From Taxillus chinensis (lineage: Eukaryota > Streptophyta > Magnoliopsida > Santalales > Loranthaceae), in the NCBI GenBank assembly GCA_023512835.1, contig CM042092.1, positions 635,984 to 699,983 on the forward strand: 64,000 nt of DNA, in the 5' to 3' direction. This document shows, one piece after another, positions 11,279 to 22,992 of the stretch (its first letter is position 1; the number at the start of each line of letters is the position of its first letter). Under the pieces are notes generated by a model. It was not told where the DNA came from and made no database searches. It worked only from the letters and a program-made list of their open reading frames with translations. The translations under genes and the position numbers were made by a program.

Positions 11279-12015
11279 CCATTAATACTCTCGATCTATA
11301 AGAATGGTAGTAGGGCGAGTCAGGACCGGATAGTGGGTGACTCGAACCCGCTCCGGGCGAGTTTAGGACAGGACTAAAGAGCACGGTGGGTTGGGGCGAG
11401 GCGAATCAGATATTTTAAACTAAAACTTCTTTAAAGCATTAAAAAAGGTCAGGTCAGCCAATACTCATGCCCTCTCTGTTATCTCTTCGAGTTGGGATAG
11501 GTCGGGTAAAAATAGCCTGGGTCTGGATGAGTTAAGTCCGGTTGGGCCAAAATTGTCATCTCTATCGATATGTTCACTAATGCTTGTACATATGCATTAG
11601 AGTTTATTTTTTAATATCATTTTAGGAAAGAATATAGATCCACAAGGGATATGACTGTGTCTGTGAGTCACCTTAATAAGAAAAGACATATAATTTTTTT
11701 GAATATATATTATATCATAATCAATCGGTTCAGTTTACAAATTAGTTAAATTGTAAACTCACCATAATATATTAATTTTTTATTTTAAAAAACGTATATT
11801 TTTGGTTTATATGATTCAGTTGGATTTATTGGTTTAAATCCATTTGTAATCCGTTCTATACCAAACAAAATCGAGAATCACTGGTTTTTTTAATTTATTA
11901 TTTTTTCAATAAGAGAATTTTAAAATGAGTAGTGCTAGATACAACCGGCGTTGCGACATCTTTCGCGTTCCTGGCTGACGTGGATTAAACCACCTTAGCA
12001 TTTTTTTACGATTTG
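11279..12015. other. No gene seen; repeat-like text
   Basis: This contains GC-richer text such as GGGCGAGTCAGGACCGG (11311 on) and then AT-rich sequence with a GGTTTATATGATTCAG block, both resembling transposon flanks. I found no reading frame or terminal repeats I can defend. Confidence 0.3.
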
Positions 12016-12019
12016 GCGC

Positions 12020-12235
12020 GCTTCCAAATCATCGCTTGAGCCCCTGCTCAAGGCGTGCTCGAGCCTCGCCTCGAGCAGAGATTCGAGCATGGACTGGAGC
12101 ATATCTGCTCCAGGCCTGCTCAAACCTCTGCTCAAGCCTCTGCTCGAGGCATGCTCGAGCCTAGCCTCGAGAAGAGGCTCGAGCAAATTTTAAGGCGTGC
12201 TCGAGCCTCGCTTTGAGCAGGCTTCGAGCCGATAT
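12020..12235. repeat. Degenerate CTCGAGC-based tandem/inverted repeat
   Basis: About 215 bp built from variants of GCTCGAGCCTCGCCTCGAGC (a self-complementary CTCGAG core) and CCTCTGCTCAAG, on a period of roughly 20-25 bp. Because the core is palindromic the block can fold on itself in many registers. It lies about 600 bp upstream of the CAP-H2 start codon. Confidence 0.7.
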
Positions 12236-12835
12236 CGATCATCTCTCCCAAGGCCAGTTCTACGGGTTTCTGGGTTCCGTCAATTGTAATTTCCGACGAA
12301 AACTTCAAATGGTCATAACTTTGCGTACGGTGGTTTGACATAAGCCCATTTTTTTTATTTGTAGATATCGACGAGATTTTATGCCAAAAAAAAAAATCTC
12401 TTTCCGATTTTATGCCATATTTCTGCCTCTTTCCATCCAGATTCATGGCTAAAGGCTCTTTCCTTCCTCCCCTGCGCTTTTTCTCTCTATCACAGATTTG
12501 GTTAATTGAGCGTTAAGTTTTAACGGCGACGTAATGTCGGTTGCAAATAACATTTTTGTCGATATTTTATGCGTCTATCCCAAAACGCCTTAAAGGAGCG
12601 GGGAAACGTTGGATCGACAATTTTGAAAATTTTGGAACTCCTGCGTCTCTCTCTCTCTCTCTCTCTCCACGTCCATGTGCAGGTCCTGTATTCAGACCAC
12701 TTCAACCCTAAACGAAGATCGAATCCGTTATATCCTTCTGTCCTAGCTCTATGGTTTTCTTCTTCTCCCCCAATTCCAGAAACTAGGGCTTCTGATGCCG
12801 CTCGCGGATGAAAATTCTGGTTCGGATCGAAGAAA

Positions 12836-15800
12836 ATGAGCGCCGGTAGGGACAGTGGCAGCGGCGTCGATGACAGTGGCGGATACTTCCACGTCGTTCA
12901 GCCACTTCGTGACCCACAATCTAACTGGTCCGTCGATCTAGCCAAGAACCTCGAAGGGTATTTGTTCAAGATTTGCTCTGGTGAGATCTCCAGAGAAGAC
13001 GGCAACCACCTCTCCGTGAACTTCGCCGAAGGTTCGGGACTTCCGTCTGCGTTTAATGTGGCCGGTTTTTTTTCGTGTGTTTTTTTGTTCCTTGGTTTGT
13101 GTGATGTCTTTGACTCAGATGTTCTGTGTTCAAAACTGTAGCTGCTCTACTGCTACAAGGCTCCATTCAGGTGTATAGCAAGAAGGTGGAATATCTCTAC
13201 ACCCTCGTTTTAAATGCTTTGGAGTTCATTTCACAGAAGAGGTTTGATTTATATTTTCGTCGTCGTTAATTTTTACTTTGTAAGTTAAATGCAAATCGTG
13301 TTTTTGTTTAACTGTTTACTTGGCTGGTTAGTTGGTCTTTTTAGAAAAGAAAATGCAAATAGTGTTTCTGGGTTTAATTGATACCAAGGTTGTACGTTTT
13401 CTTTCTGCTCTATGCATTATTGGATATTAGAGACTATCAGTTATCCTATAGCAAGTTCACGTGGAATTTTTATCACAAAAATCCACCTTTAGAGGCACTT
13501 GCTGTAGGATGCTCTTGTAATAAATACTTTGCTCTTGATTAAATTCACCTGTTGTTTCTCGGTAAAATATGGAGTGAAGGGTAGCTATTGGCACGTCTTA
13601 GGAATCCTTATAGTTCTTTGTACAGATCATTTTATGTGCTGAACTGCTGATTTAATTACAATTTCTTACATCTTAAGAGAAAGAACAGTATTAATAAGAG
13701 TGTGTAGAAAAGGGAATATTGGCCAGTTAAGTTCTAGGGGGCCACATCTTTACCTGCCATGTCATTACAATTCATTTCAGAAACAATAATTTTTTGACTC
13801 ATTCTCTCAATTAACTTCATTCCTATTTATCCAGGTTTCATGCTGCTTCTGTTTTAAACTTTTTATACTCCATGATTAGCTTGTAGATTTACTTTATTTA
13901 GTTTTAGGCAGCCGGATCAAGGAGAAAGTTCATCAGGCCAAGCTGAAGAAAGTGGTTGCCATGCGGTTTCTTCCGAAGATAGTGACATATATTGGGATCT
14001 AGATAAGGCCCAAGGTAGTTTGATGCTATCATTTACTCATTTTCATTTTTGGTGAAGTTTTGTGGCTTGATTGGCTACAACTTTTTTACATTGCAGTGGA
14101 AGCCAAAGGTATTAATTTAGTAACCCACAAAGATGCTCCTTTGAATCACTTTTCAAAGCCACCTGCAAATCTGGTTGTTCTTGAAGGTGATTGCTTGGAC
14201 AATAGTGGTGATGGAGGGGACTTGGAATCCTATCTGGTAAAATGGTTCTTGATGTATCTTAATATAGCTGCTAGGATGTCTTTATTATTGGACTGAATAT
14301 TTTAACATACATTTCTTTTGCAGTTAGCCACCAGCAATCTTTATCAAGATTTTATCCTTCTAGACCCCTGTGATGCAGTATCACTTCATGAGTTTCTGAA
14401 GGAGAATAACGCTGATAAATCACATGGTAGTGTCTACAGAACCAACAATTTGAGTTCTCGGAAGAATTTTCAGTCTCCCTCAAGACAATCTGGGGGAACT
14501 GCTCGAAAGTCATCTGTTCGAAAGACCCAGGATGTGAATTTTGATCAAGCCCCTCTTTTTGGTCCTGACTGTGGTGTTAACAATCGAGACACTGGCTCTG
14601 ATCCTCCTCCACATGATTCTTCTGAAAATAATTTTGATTGTACAGTGGATGATGTTAATTGTGGACATCAGTACTCAGATGACGAAGATGATGAAGATCC
14701 ATGGAAACCTTTGAATCCCCATGAACCTGGTGATTTAAAAATAAAGCCACACAAGAAAGGTGGTTATTTTTTTTCCTATTATTTTCTGTATTGTAGTTTT
14801 AAAATCATGTTACTAAATTTCCCTTCCCGTATGTTACTCTCAAGCAGTGAAAGCTTCCAAGAGGCTTGAGGTAAATCCTTCCATTAGGCAGATTCATAGA
14901 GAATTTCCTCTTGCAAAGTTGCGTGATCCCATAAGTTCAGAGTTGACAGAAATATGGCGGGCAAATTGTTGTGCCTCTGAAAGGCAACAGGAGTCCAGAT
15001 CTCCTCCAGTTTATGAAAAGGTTTTTCATTGATGCAACAAACATTCCTTCTTTTGTGTGACAATGCAGAGTTATCTTGATTGGTGACTTGGTTTCTTGTC
15101 ATTTTAATTGCAGCTGCGGCAATCACTTTTAAACAGAGTACAAGAAATGTGTGATGATTTCTCTAATGTTGAGTTCAATAATGCGGATAACACATATGAT
15201 GATGGAAGCCCTGACTTTGGGCAACCTGATTTTGACATTCCGGAAAGTATGCAAATGGATGGAGGGTTACCTCATCTCAGTGATAAGGTTTGACAGATTC
15301 ATAACTTAATTCATATTTTGTGTTGTTATAGTTACATCATGCATTAAAGTTGTCTGTGCAGCATGTTGATGATGCAGTTCATGTTGACTTAAATGGTGCT
15401 TCTGGGCATGAAGATCATAGTTCACAAAAGAACCTAGAAGATCTATGTCGTTCTCACCTAGTAAGCATTTAGCGTTTTTAAAAGTTTATGTGCCTAACGG
15501 TATTAGTAACATATATTATTACTTCTTCAATCACTCATGTCCAAAAACTGTGATTAGTGATTAGAACATGTCCAACAGCTTAGTTATATACTTACTAAAG
15601 CTATATTTAGCTAATAAATTACTCCAACAAGTTAATTATTGCATTAGCTAAATATAGCTTCAATTATAATTTTATGTAAATTTTTCTTAAACTTTTAATT
15701 TTTAGCTAAAATGATGCATCATCATTCAATCTCAAACTTTTTCAATAACCTAAAATACCCTACGTCCAACCCAAGCCTGTTGCAGCATCTCCTGTCGCAT

Positions 15801-17263
15801 CGCTGCTCATCCCCCCTCCCTGTCGTGTCACAGTGCCTCTGCCCCACAGTCATCTCTCACCCAGCCCTGTCGCAGCACTTTTGTCCCACCGTTGCCCCCC
15901 ACCCTTGTCGCCGCCTTTACTGTTCCAATTGGTAGATTTTGATCCGCTTCTACTGTGCCAATTCGCAGCTAGAGAAACGTTGTTCATGCTCAACGAGGGG
16001 CTATGGGCATGAAGGGTTAAATGTTGCCAGATTTTGAAGGCTTAATTTGAAAAAATAAAATTAAGTAATAAATAGCTAAATGTACCGTTGGAGATGGTAT
16101 TAGCTAAAACTATATTAAGGTAATTTTTTTTATTTTAGTTAATAACATTTAGCTATAACTGTGGGATGCTCTTAATTAGAAAATGATGGGTTTTGTATAT
16201 AAACTTCATTTCTGCACACATGCATTATATATGGCCAGACAAAAAATAATAGTTGTTTTTTAATTATATTTAAATAAAATAAAATAATAAGGATACTAAA
16301 GTGAAAGCAGGTGGAAAAAGCCTCGGCTCAATGATAAGTTTGGCCCAATGTTAATGCAATGTTTGCAAGGATTCAAGACTCCTCAAATACATGTACAAAT
16401 TGGAGCATTAAGGAGATGGACTCTGTAATTTTATAAAGTGGTGTTAAGTTGAAAACTTATGTTCTTACGTAGGATGCACTCCTTGCCAGCATAGCTGAAA
16501 CTGAGAATCAGACTGAATTAGCTGCTCGGGTTTCATCGTGGAAACAGAATATTGAGGAAAACTTGGAAGAGCAGGTAAAACTCCGTTTGCACTCGTTTTT
16601 CTAGTGGCCTGAATAATCATACATGGTTTTTGCTGCAGGAGTCTCACCCTCCGTTTGATATACACCACTATGGAAATATTATTATGGACAAACTTGCACT
16701 GCAAGCAGACAGTGGAAATTCCTTGAGCTATTTAGACATCGTCCAAGGCCAAGAAAAGCATGATGTGGCGCGATCATTTTCTTCGCTTCTACAGTTGGTA
16801 ATTCTCATGCTAGCTTCTACTTCGATGTCATTAATTTCTGTCCAGAAACTAGATACATATTAAAAATAGAAATTATGTCAGGTGAACGATGGGAGTGTTG
16901 AGCTCGACAAGCGCGGGGGGTGATGGAAAGTCCATTTGCTTTACTTCAGAAAACCCCTTCTATGTCCAGCTTCTTGGCCACGACAGACAACGGGAAGGCC
17001 AGCGTTTTGAACAGCCATTGAAAAAGGGCGGTAAGTCTCCGAAACGGAAAAGAGACATCAAAGGTGATCCCAAGTTAGCAAGAGAAAAATCTCGTAGACT
17101 GGGTTCTTCCTCATCTCAAGGGTTCAAGACGTCAATCGCATCACAGCATTACGCCAAGTTCTCTGCCGATCGCAGGAACATTGGAAGCAGTAGGTGCACT
17201 CCCGAAGGTAAGAGGAGGCGCAGGACTCTTGTGGAGCCTATTGACATGCCTTCTGCAGGGTAA
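12836..17263 (+). CDS. CAPH2: Condensin-2 complex subunit H2 (kleisin beta), 11 exons, last exon frameshifted
   Basis: This is the kleisin of condensin II, which bridges the SMC2/SMC4 heads in chromosome condensation. Exons: 12836-13031, 13142-13241, 13908-14014, 14097-14236, 14324-14759, 14848-15020, 15114-15287, 15362-15460, 16473-16574, 16639-16797 and 16882 on. All junctions are GT-AG and keep phase. The N-terminal domain contains [20 protein letters not shown] and, across intron 1, [20 protein letters not shown], the conserved CNDH2 start. The middle is acidic ([20 protein letters not shown]). The C-terminal winged-helix part includes [20 protein letters not shown] and [20 protein letters not shown]. 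In the last exon the frame hits TGA at 16921. Removing one G from the G6 run at 16915-16920 restores [20 protein letters not shown] through [10 protein letters not shown] to a stop at 17261-17263, giving about 690 residues, the usual family length. So either the base is a sequencing error or this allele is truncated. Confidence 0.93.
15564..16171. mobile_element. MITE-like element in CAP-H2 intron 8 (PIF/Harbinger-like ends)
   Basis: The element is bounded by TTA (15561-15563 and 16172-16174), the 3-bp duplication expected of PIF/Harbinger. Its ends are GAACATGTCCAACAG on the left and, as reverse complement, GAGCATCCCACAG on the right, variants of the common plant MITE end GAGCATCTCCAACAG. 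Near the left end there is a perfect 18-bp inverted repeat (15598-15615 with 15643-15660). The middle is C/T-rich. It has no coding capacity and explains why intron 8 is 1012 bp long while the others are mostly about 75-110 bp (intron 3 is 666 bp). Confidence 0.7.
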
Positions 17264-17609
17264 CACGAAAGCTCAGTAAGTAGTCAGTCATTAGGGTATT
17301 CAATTCTCACCGCCTGGCCTTTTGGGATAGTGTAGGTCACTAACATTGTTCATGGCCGGCAACTAGCTCTGTACAATTTATGTTCTTAATTTGTGTAAGT
17401 TAAAGTCTTGACAAAGCCCTGTAATTTAGTGCTTAGTTAACAGATTTAGCATTGGTTATGTGCTCTCTGTACCATAGACTATAGACTCGAAGGCTGTAAT
17501 TTGCAACCCTAATTTTTCAAAATATCGCCTCACCATTTCCGCTTTCTAGGGTCGTAGGCGTACGTGTGTTGATTCAATTGGGCTGAGCATTGAAAAGCTT
17601 GGTTTACTA
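17264..17609 (+). other. CAP-H2 3' flank
   Basis: Sequence downstream of the CAP-H2 stop has the moderate base composition of a 3' untranslated region to about 17500 and then turns AT-rich. I see no separate gene. No single canonical AATAAA signal stands out. Confidence 0.4.
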
Positions 17610-18005
17610 GAGCAATAATAATAGGTTTTTTTATAAAAGTTTATTTCTCTATATTTAAAAAAAAGTCATAAAATTATTTTTATAGCAGATATTTTATATT
17701 TAATTTTTTTATTAAATTTGTATAGTATTTTTTAATATATTAGAAAATATTATTTACTCTATAATTATTAAATTATATATAAATTTTTTTTTTAATTCCT
17801 TTTTTATGTATTTTATAATATTTTTTTATTTTATATTAAATTATAAAAAAATATTATTAAATAAAATAAATAATATAAAATATTATTTTAATGATATAGA
17901 TAGTGATTTAAAGAATTTATTATGATGTATATTTGTACATGAAAGCAAAAAATAATTTAAAACTATAAATTGAAAAAACTTATTGAGAGGCTTATGTGAG
18001 TGCTC
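17610..18005. mobile_element. Candidate AT-rich MITE
   Basis: The left end GAGCAATAATAATAGG (17610) and the right end, as reverse complement GAGCACTCACATAAGCC (18005), resemble the GAGCA...TGCTC ends of the two better-supported elements here. The 396-bp interior is extremely AT-rich and non-coding. Flanking triplets are CTA and TAA, so a clean duplication is missing. Confidence 0.4.
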
Positions 18006-18885
18006 TAAGGTCTCCTTGTGTGTTCAATCGAATGCCCATAATTTTATCCAGGATGAGGCCCCATTGTCTTGCTGTGGTGGGATTACAACTTTAAAGCCTC
18101 TTTTAACAGTGATATTTAAAAAGTGAATGCATACATATAAAATGTCCTCCACCATGCATCCTAATGTTAGGGTTAAAGTTTATTTAAAATTTACATGAAA
18201 TAGCTATCTTTACAAAATTTAAGTAGTTATATTTTATAAAATATTAATTTTATTATTTATGTCCAATACCACCACCATCAAAACACGACTATTGCAACAA
18301 CCTCAACCTAGGGGGCATTATCTTCCATGGCTTGATTTGCTTGAATTAGTAATGTGTTATATTAATTGCCATGAGGATTATCAAATTGATGCAGAGACAA
18401 AACCATGGAGAAGTTGATTAAGATCTATCCAGTCAAAAACCGAAAGCTTGATTGTTTTAGTAGATGAAGACAACGATAGGGATGAAGATAGAGTGGTCGT
18501 CGTAGGCAATGTTTACATCAGCATTAGTGAGGAGCTTGATCATTTTGATCTTGAAAGGTCAAGCTAATTTTTGGCTTGTTTGGTGGGATGGAGGCAGGAA
18601 CGATTTGCTTGATCCAATGAAGAGAGGAGGGAGGGAAAGTGATTATTTTATTTAAAAATAATATATATCCAGTGGAATTCACTATGAGTGATTTGGCGAA
18701 AAGCTGAGGTTATGTTTGGTATTATTTTTGGTTTTTTTTGTTTCCAAAAGGTATTTTTAAAAATTATATTTGGAACTGTTTTTTAACAAATTAAATATAG
18801 TTTTTTTATGAGAGTAGTTTTTTGTAAAATTGAAAACAGATCTAGGGTTATTGGGGGAGGGTCGTGCCATCGCCGTATTATGTAG
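18006..18885. other. No gene seen
   Basis: AT-rich sequence with short chance frames. The region 18395-18560 has a slightly higher GC content but several stops in all frames. Confidence 0.35.
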
Positions 18886-18889
18886 GGGG

Positions 18890-19230
18890 GCACTACAACA
18901 TCATCAGGCTGGCAAGGGGGGCATTGGAATGCAAATTTGGGGTCCCTGCGCCATCGCCAGACTAGTCAAGTGAGGCATCATCGGATTGGTAAGGGGGGTC
19001 ATCACAACGTAGATCTGGGACTGTTGCGGCGTCACTGGACTAGCAGGGGAGGCATCAGAACGCAAATCTGGGGCCAGTCGTCGGACTGGTAGGAGGGGTG
19101 TCACAATACAGATTTAGGCCTATCGCGCCGTCTCCGGACCATTAAGAGGGGCATCACAATGCAGATTTGGGGCCATCACAACATCACCAGACTGACAGGG
19201 GAGGCCGTCGCAATACAGATCTGGGCCCAC
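18890..19230 (-). repeat. Minisatellite of about 53 bp, six units, in the copia gag 3' part
   Basis: The core GGCATCACAATGCAGATTTG and variants recur with centres near 18931, 19010, 19062, 19109, 19161 and 19215 (spacings 46-79 bp, mostly about 53). It directly follows the zinc-knuckle region of the minus-strand gag. Read in that direction it gives a repeated peptide of the type PDLRSDASPASPV, so the array seems to have grown inside the gag coding region. Confidence 0.75.
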
Positions 19231-19239
19231 CGCATTGTC

Positions 19240-20330
19240 ACCATCCTCAAATTTCACGGAACAGTCCGCAGCAAAGTGACCAAATTTTCTACAGTTGTAG
19301 TAATCTTGTGTGCGGGGGCTTGATCGCTCATTCCTTCTAGAGGATGATTAGGATCCTCCTTTTCTTCTCTTCTTGTTTTTCATCAAAAAGTTCTTGAATG
19401 ACTTTAAAAGAAGAACAATCTCCACAGAATCCGAGGCTGAGTTGTCAGACTCTTCAAACTCCTGCTCCTGGATGCTGAGAGAATCATTCGTAGCCTTAAG
19501 AGCCACCATTTTTTCTTTCTAAGCTATTTTCTCATCTCGGTCAGCGAACTTGAATCTGACCTCATGAGTCTTTAGCTGTCCATAGATTTCTTCGAGGGGT
19601 TTGTATATCCAGTGGCTTGTGGCCCGCATTTGGAGCTGTTTGGAGTAGTAGTGGTTAAGCAGAGATCGAAAGAACTTGTCGTTGATTTAGAAATCAGAGT
19701 AGCACTCATTGACCGATTTTAGGTCAAGAATTAGTTTTTCGAATTATATGTAAGTGCTTTCGAGAGATTCTCTTGGTTTATACATAAAGCTCCTAAACTC
19801 CTGCCTAAGAGTGTAGATGATATTCTGCATCTGGACTAATTTCCTTCATAAAGAATTATCAGCTTGTCCCAGACTGTCTTTGTTGTTGTACAACCTTGGA
19901 TGTCCACGAATGAGTTTAAGTCCAGTGAGAAGGCGACATACACTATAGCTTTCGCATTTGCAAATTGCCACACCCTTTCTTCATTTGTCAGCTCGACGTC
20001 TATCTTCGATCTTCTTACTCCATTTTCTATGATTGTCATCGGAGTGGAAACTTCCTGATGAAGGCAGGGCCACATTAGATAATCCTAGAAGGTCATAAAC
20101 ATGCGCATGCAAACCTTCCATTTGGAGAAGAGTTCGGGTGTGAATTTGGGAGGTTTGGTTAGAGTGAATGCAGAGCTCCTAAAGTGGGAAGCAGCGGCTT
20201 GAGTGTTTGCGTTGTGTTGCCATTGTCGCTTTGTGTTGTATTAGGCTCTGGAATAGTTTTGTTGATGTTGACATTGTATAATATGCTGCTTTCTTCAGTC
20301 ATTGCAGAAGTTGCGAGCATGAGATCTCTA
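19240..20330 (-). pseudogene. Ty1/copia gag pseudogene with altered zinc knuckle
   Basis: On the minus strand this is a UBN2-type copia Gag. It contains KPPKFTPELFSKWKVCMRMF, then the central block DVELTNEERVWQFANAKAIV through KTVWDKLIILYEGN, then a stop and a frame change. It continues EFRSFMYKPRESLESTY and FRSLLNHYYSKQLQMRATSH, then the charged linker, and ends near the zinc knuckle YYNCRKFGHFAADC. In the knuckle the first Cys of the expected CxxC is Tyr (TGC to TAC), a change that would abolish zinc binding. Several in-frame stops are present. No protease, integrase or reverse transcriptase follows. Its primer binding site and LTR lie just to the right, as in the related copy at 3.9-7.2 kb. 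Confidence 0.8.
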
Positions 20331-20350
20331 CTTTGAATAGGTATAACTTG

Positions 20351-20361
20351 TTATGATACCA
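20351..20361 (-). other. Retrotransposon primer binding site (initiator tRNA-Met type)
   Basis: The minus strand reads TGGTATCATAA two bases from the LTR edge (TGTTGG, 20364), matching the 3' end of initiator tRNA-Met over its first eight bases. The position relative to gag is as in the other copia copy. Confidence 0.65.
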
Positions 20362-20363
20362 CT

Positions 20364-21986
20364 TGTTGGTACCTGGGGAACCTAGAGGGGGTGAATAGGC
20401 TCTTTTGAAATTTCTTTGCGGTATACAAGACAACTATATTTCAATTGAAAGATAGAACAGTGCAGAAGACAATTGAAACTAGTGGAAGTATTTTGTGTTT
20501 ATTATCAAAAGATAATTACAACAAAAGTGAAAGTAGGTCAAGCCGTTTTCACTGGCTTTGATTCTAGTGAACAAATCTCTCTTTTGATTACAGTTATACT
20601 CTATGACCTTTCAAATGAAGTTTTTATAGACACACTTTAACACACGATTGTTGATGTAAGCCCCATCTATACAAGTATACAAGTATATCTATTTATATAC
20701 ACGACCCTTGGTCAAACTTGTTGAAACACTAATGGTCTTCTTGGGATGATGAGCTGCTTTGATGTTCTTCTCCTTGGAAATCTAAAAACATCTTTCCCTT
20801 GGTACGCTGAGAGTACTCTCTATGACGTGTTGAAATAATGGATTTCGTTAATTTGATTTCGCATGATTCTAACTATGCATTAAGATAAGTTACGACGTAC
20901 CAGAGAGATCCATGTGTAATATGTCATTGAGAGCATTTTAATGAAAAAACCTTATCTTACCTTGGGACCGAGCTACTTATTTTAACTTTAAAGAATGAGT
21001 TTGAGCACGTGAGGATGATCCGGAGCATTTCTTCCTTAATCCGGAGTATGGAGACTTAATCTATGGGTTTAAGTGATTCAGATGCTTATTTCGTATCAAG
21101 ACTCCTTATTCTGGATGATGGAGGCTTATTTCGTGTCTTTAAACGCTTACTCCATGTAAACGAAAGACTCGGATCCTTACTCTATATCATGACTCCTTAT
21201 TCCGTGCGATGGAAACTTATACTGATCAACGTTTGTTTGCTTATTCTGTGTTATTGCAAAACTTAGATCCTTATTCCGCATCATGTCATCTTATTTCGCG
21301 TGATGGAAGCTTATGCCAAGCTTTTGTTCACTTATTTCATGTTATTGCAAGGTTTGTATTGCTTATTCTGCATGACTTCTTATTCCGTGTGTTTGGAGAG
21401 ATTGTTAGGGGGTTTTTTGAACCATATTTTAATGTCAAATGAAAGGAATTTTTATGAGAAATGAACATGGTTCACCTTTATTTTAATATAATTGATTAAT
21501 TAATGAACTGATCTCCTAACATAGTGAATGTAGAGCCTTTTGTATTGTTTGTATTATTTTTGAATGAAGAATAGGCGAATACAAGGTTCAAAGAAAGAAG
21601 AAAGAAGTGAAAAACAATCTGCAGAGAATGGTCAATTGAAATTTAGAATGACCATGAAGATTTTGAATGACCAAATCAATCGACCACACTTTCGGGAACT
21701 ATTGGTCATTTGTTGAAGATGGTTGACTGAATTTCAGTCGACCAAATTGAATGACCACGTACAGTTTCTACATGATGTGCACTGCAGTTCAATGAGACAC
21801 TACATATGCCACCTGTACGGCTCACAGCTCTTCATTAAAAGATCAAACGACTTTTCTTCAAGTATTTTGAGAGGGAAACAAGTTTCAAACATTGAAAGGA
21901 ACAGTTATTGACGGTTGGCCAGTTCGCTTACCTTGGGAATTAAACAAAAAGGGGAAATCATGTAACTTTTTGGGGGGGTCGTTCGG

Positions 21987-22026
<40 letters not shown>

Positions 22027-22992
22027 ATTTTGGGTTTCCAATGGCAATAACATTTGTATTGTTTGGTACAATAGTAGTTTAAGCCTTCATGGGAGGATGA
22101 TGGATGTTGATGTAAACTTGTGATTTTCATTTCTTTTGGTATGTTAATTTCAATTCCTTTCTTTGTTTATCAAATCTCTTGAATATGCATATTAGAATTA
22201 GGTTTGGCCATCCTAATTCTTGTTTAAGGATTATTAATTATGGATTGGAAAAAGACATTGATAACCGAATAGTTAAGAGATTTGACTTGGAAAGAATATA
22301 ATTTGTGAAAGCTAATATTCTTTCTTGTAACGTAGTTAAGATTGGTGTGATGCCAATCTACACTCAAACAACTTGAGCCCTTAATGGGTTACTCGTCCCC
22401 CAAGCTAGGATTTCCACTCGGCTAGATCACTCGAAAGAGGCAAGTTTATACAAAAGTGTTGGGTTCTAGATAAAAAGAAAAAGTTTGAATTAGCATGCTT
22501 AAATAACTTGGAATGCATAAACTACATCAGTTGAAATCTGAATCCTTATTTCTCCCATAAGATCATTTACAGTAGTTTTGTTAATTTCATTTACAAACTT
22601 GAAACTTCCAATTTTTATAAAACCAAACTTCAACTTCAATTATGGAATTATAAAATGAACTTTACACTTAGCCACCTTTCATGTGGGTTCGATATCCAGA
22701 CTTAAGTTCACTTTATTACTTGTAGTGATCCGTACACTGCGTAAATCCTAACAGAGATATACCAAGTTTTTGTTTTCTTACTCCGTGTTAATGAAAGACT
22801 CAAATTCTTATTCAACATCATGACCTTAGTTTTTTACCAAGCACTTGACCTCACTCATGTTAATCCAAATTAGGATTATATATATTGTCCTTAGTCGCTC
22901 ATCCGGAAGAACTCGCTTTCGATTACTTTCGTGCTTTTCAATCTCTTTATTTACGATTCAGGATTTATCAATATGACTTATCTTTTGCAACA
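20364..22992 (-). repeat. 5' LTR of minus-strand copia element, interrupted by a solo LTR
   Basis: The inferred ends TGTTG (20364) and CAACA (22992) are inverted copies of each other. Without the insertion at 21403-22753 and its duplication the LTR is about 1.27 kb. It contains degenerate short repeats of CTTATTCCGTGTxATGGAAG type from 21000 to 21400. The same text resumes right of the insertion (TTACTCCGTGTTAATGAAAG), which shows both sides belong together. Confidence 0.6.
21403..22753 (+). mobile_element. Solo LTR with perfect target duplication, nested in copia LTR
   Basis: The block starts TGTTAGG (21403) and ends CCTAACA (22753), perfect 7-bp inverted termini, and is flanked on both sides by GAGAT (21398-21402 and 22754-22758). 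Length is 1351 bp. It carries a (GA)n run at 21991-22025. It has no coding sequence and no primer binding site, as expected after LTR-LTR recombination. A diverged relative lies in reverse orientation at 44450-45501. Confidence 0.88.

Noticed and set aside
12520..12811. Frames over the CT-rich leader of CAP-H2 on both strands
   Set aside because: They cover a (CT)n run and the 5' untranslated region just before the conserved start at 12836.
20364..22992. Reading the degenerate CTTATTCCG repeats as a protein gene
   Set aside because: The open frames here are short and change frame with each unit; the position inside an LTR explains the repeats.
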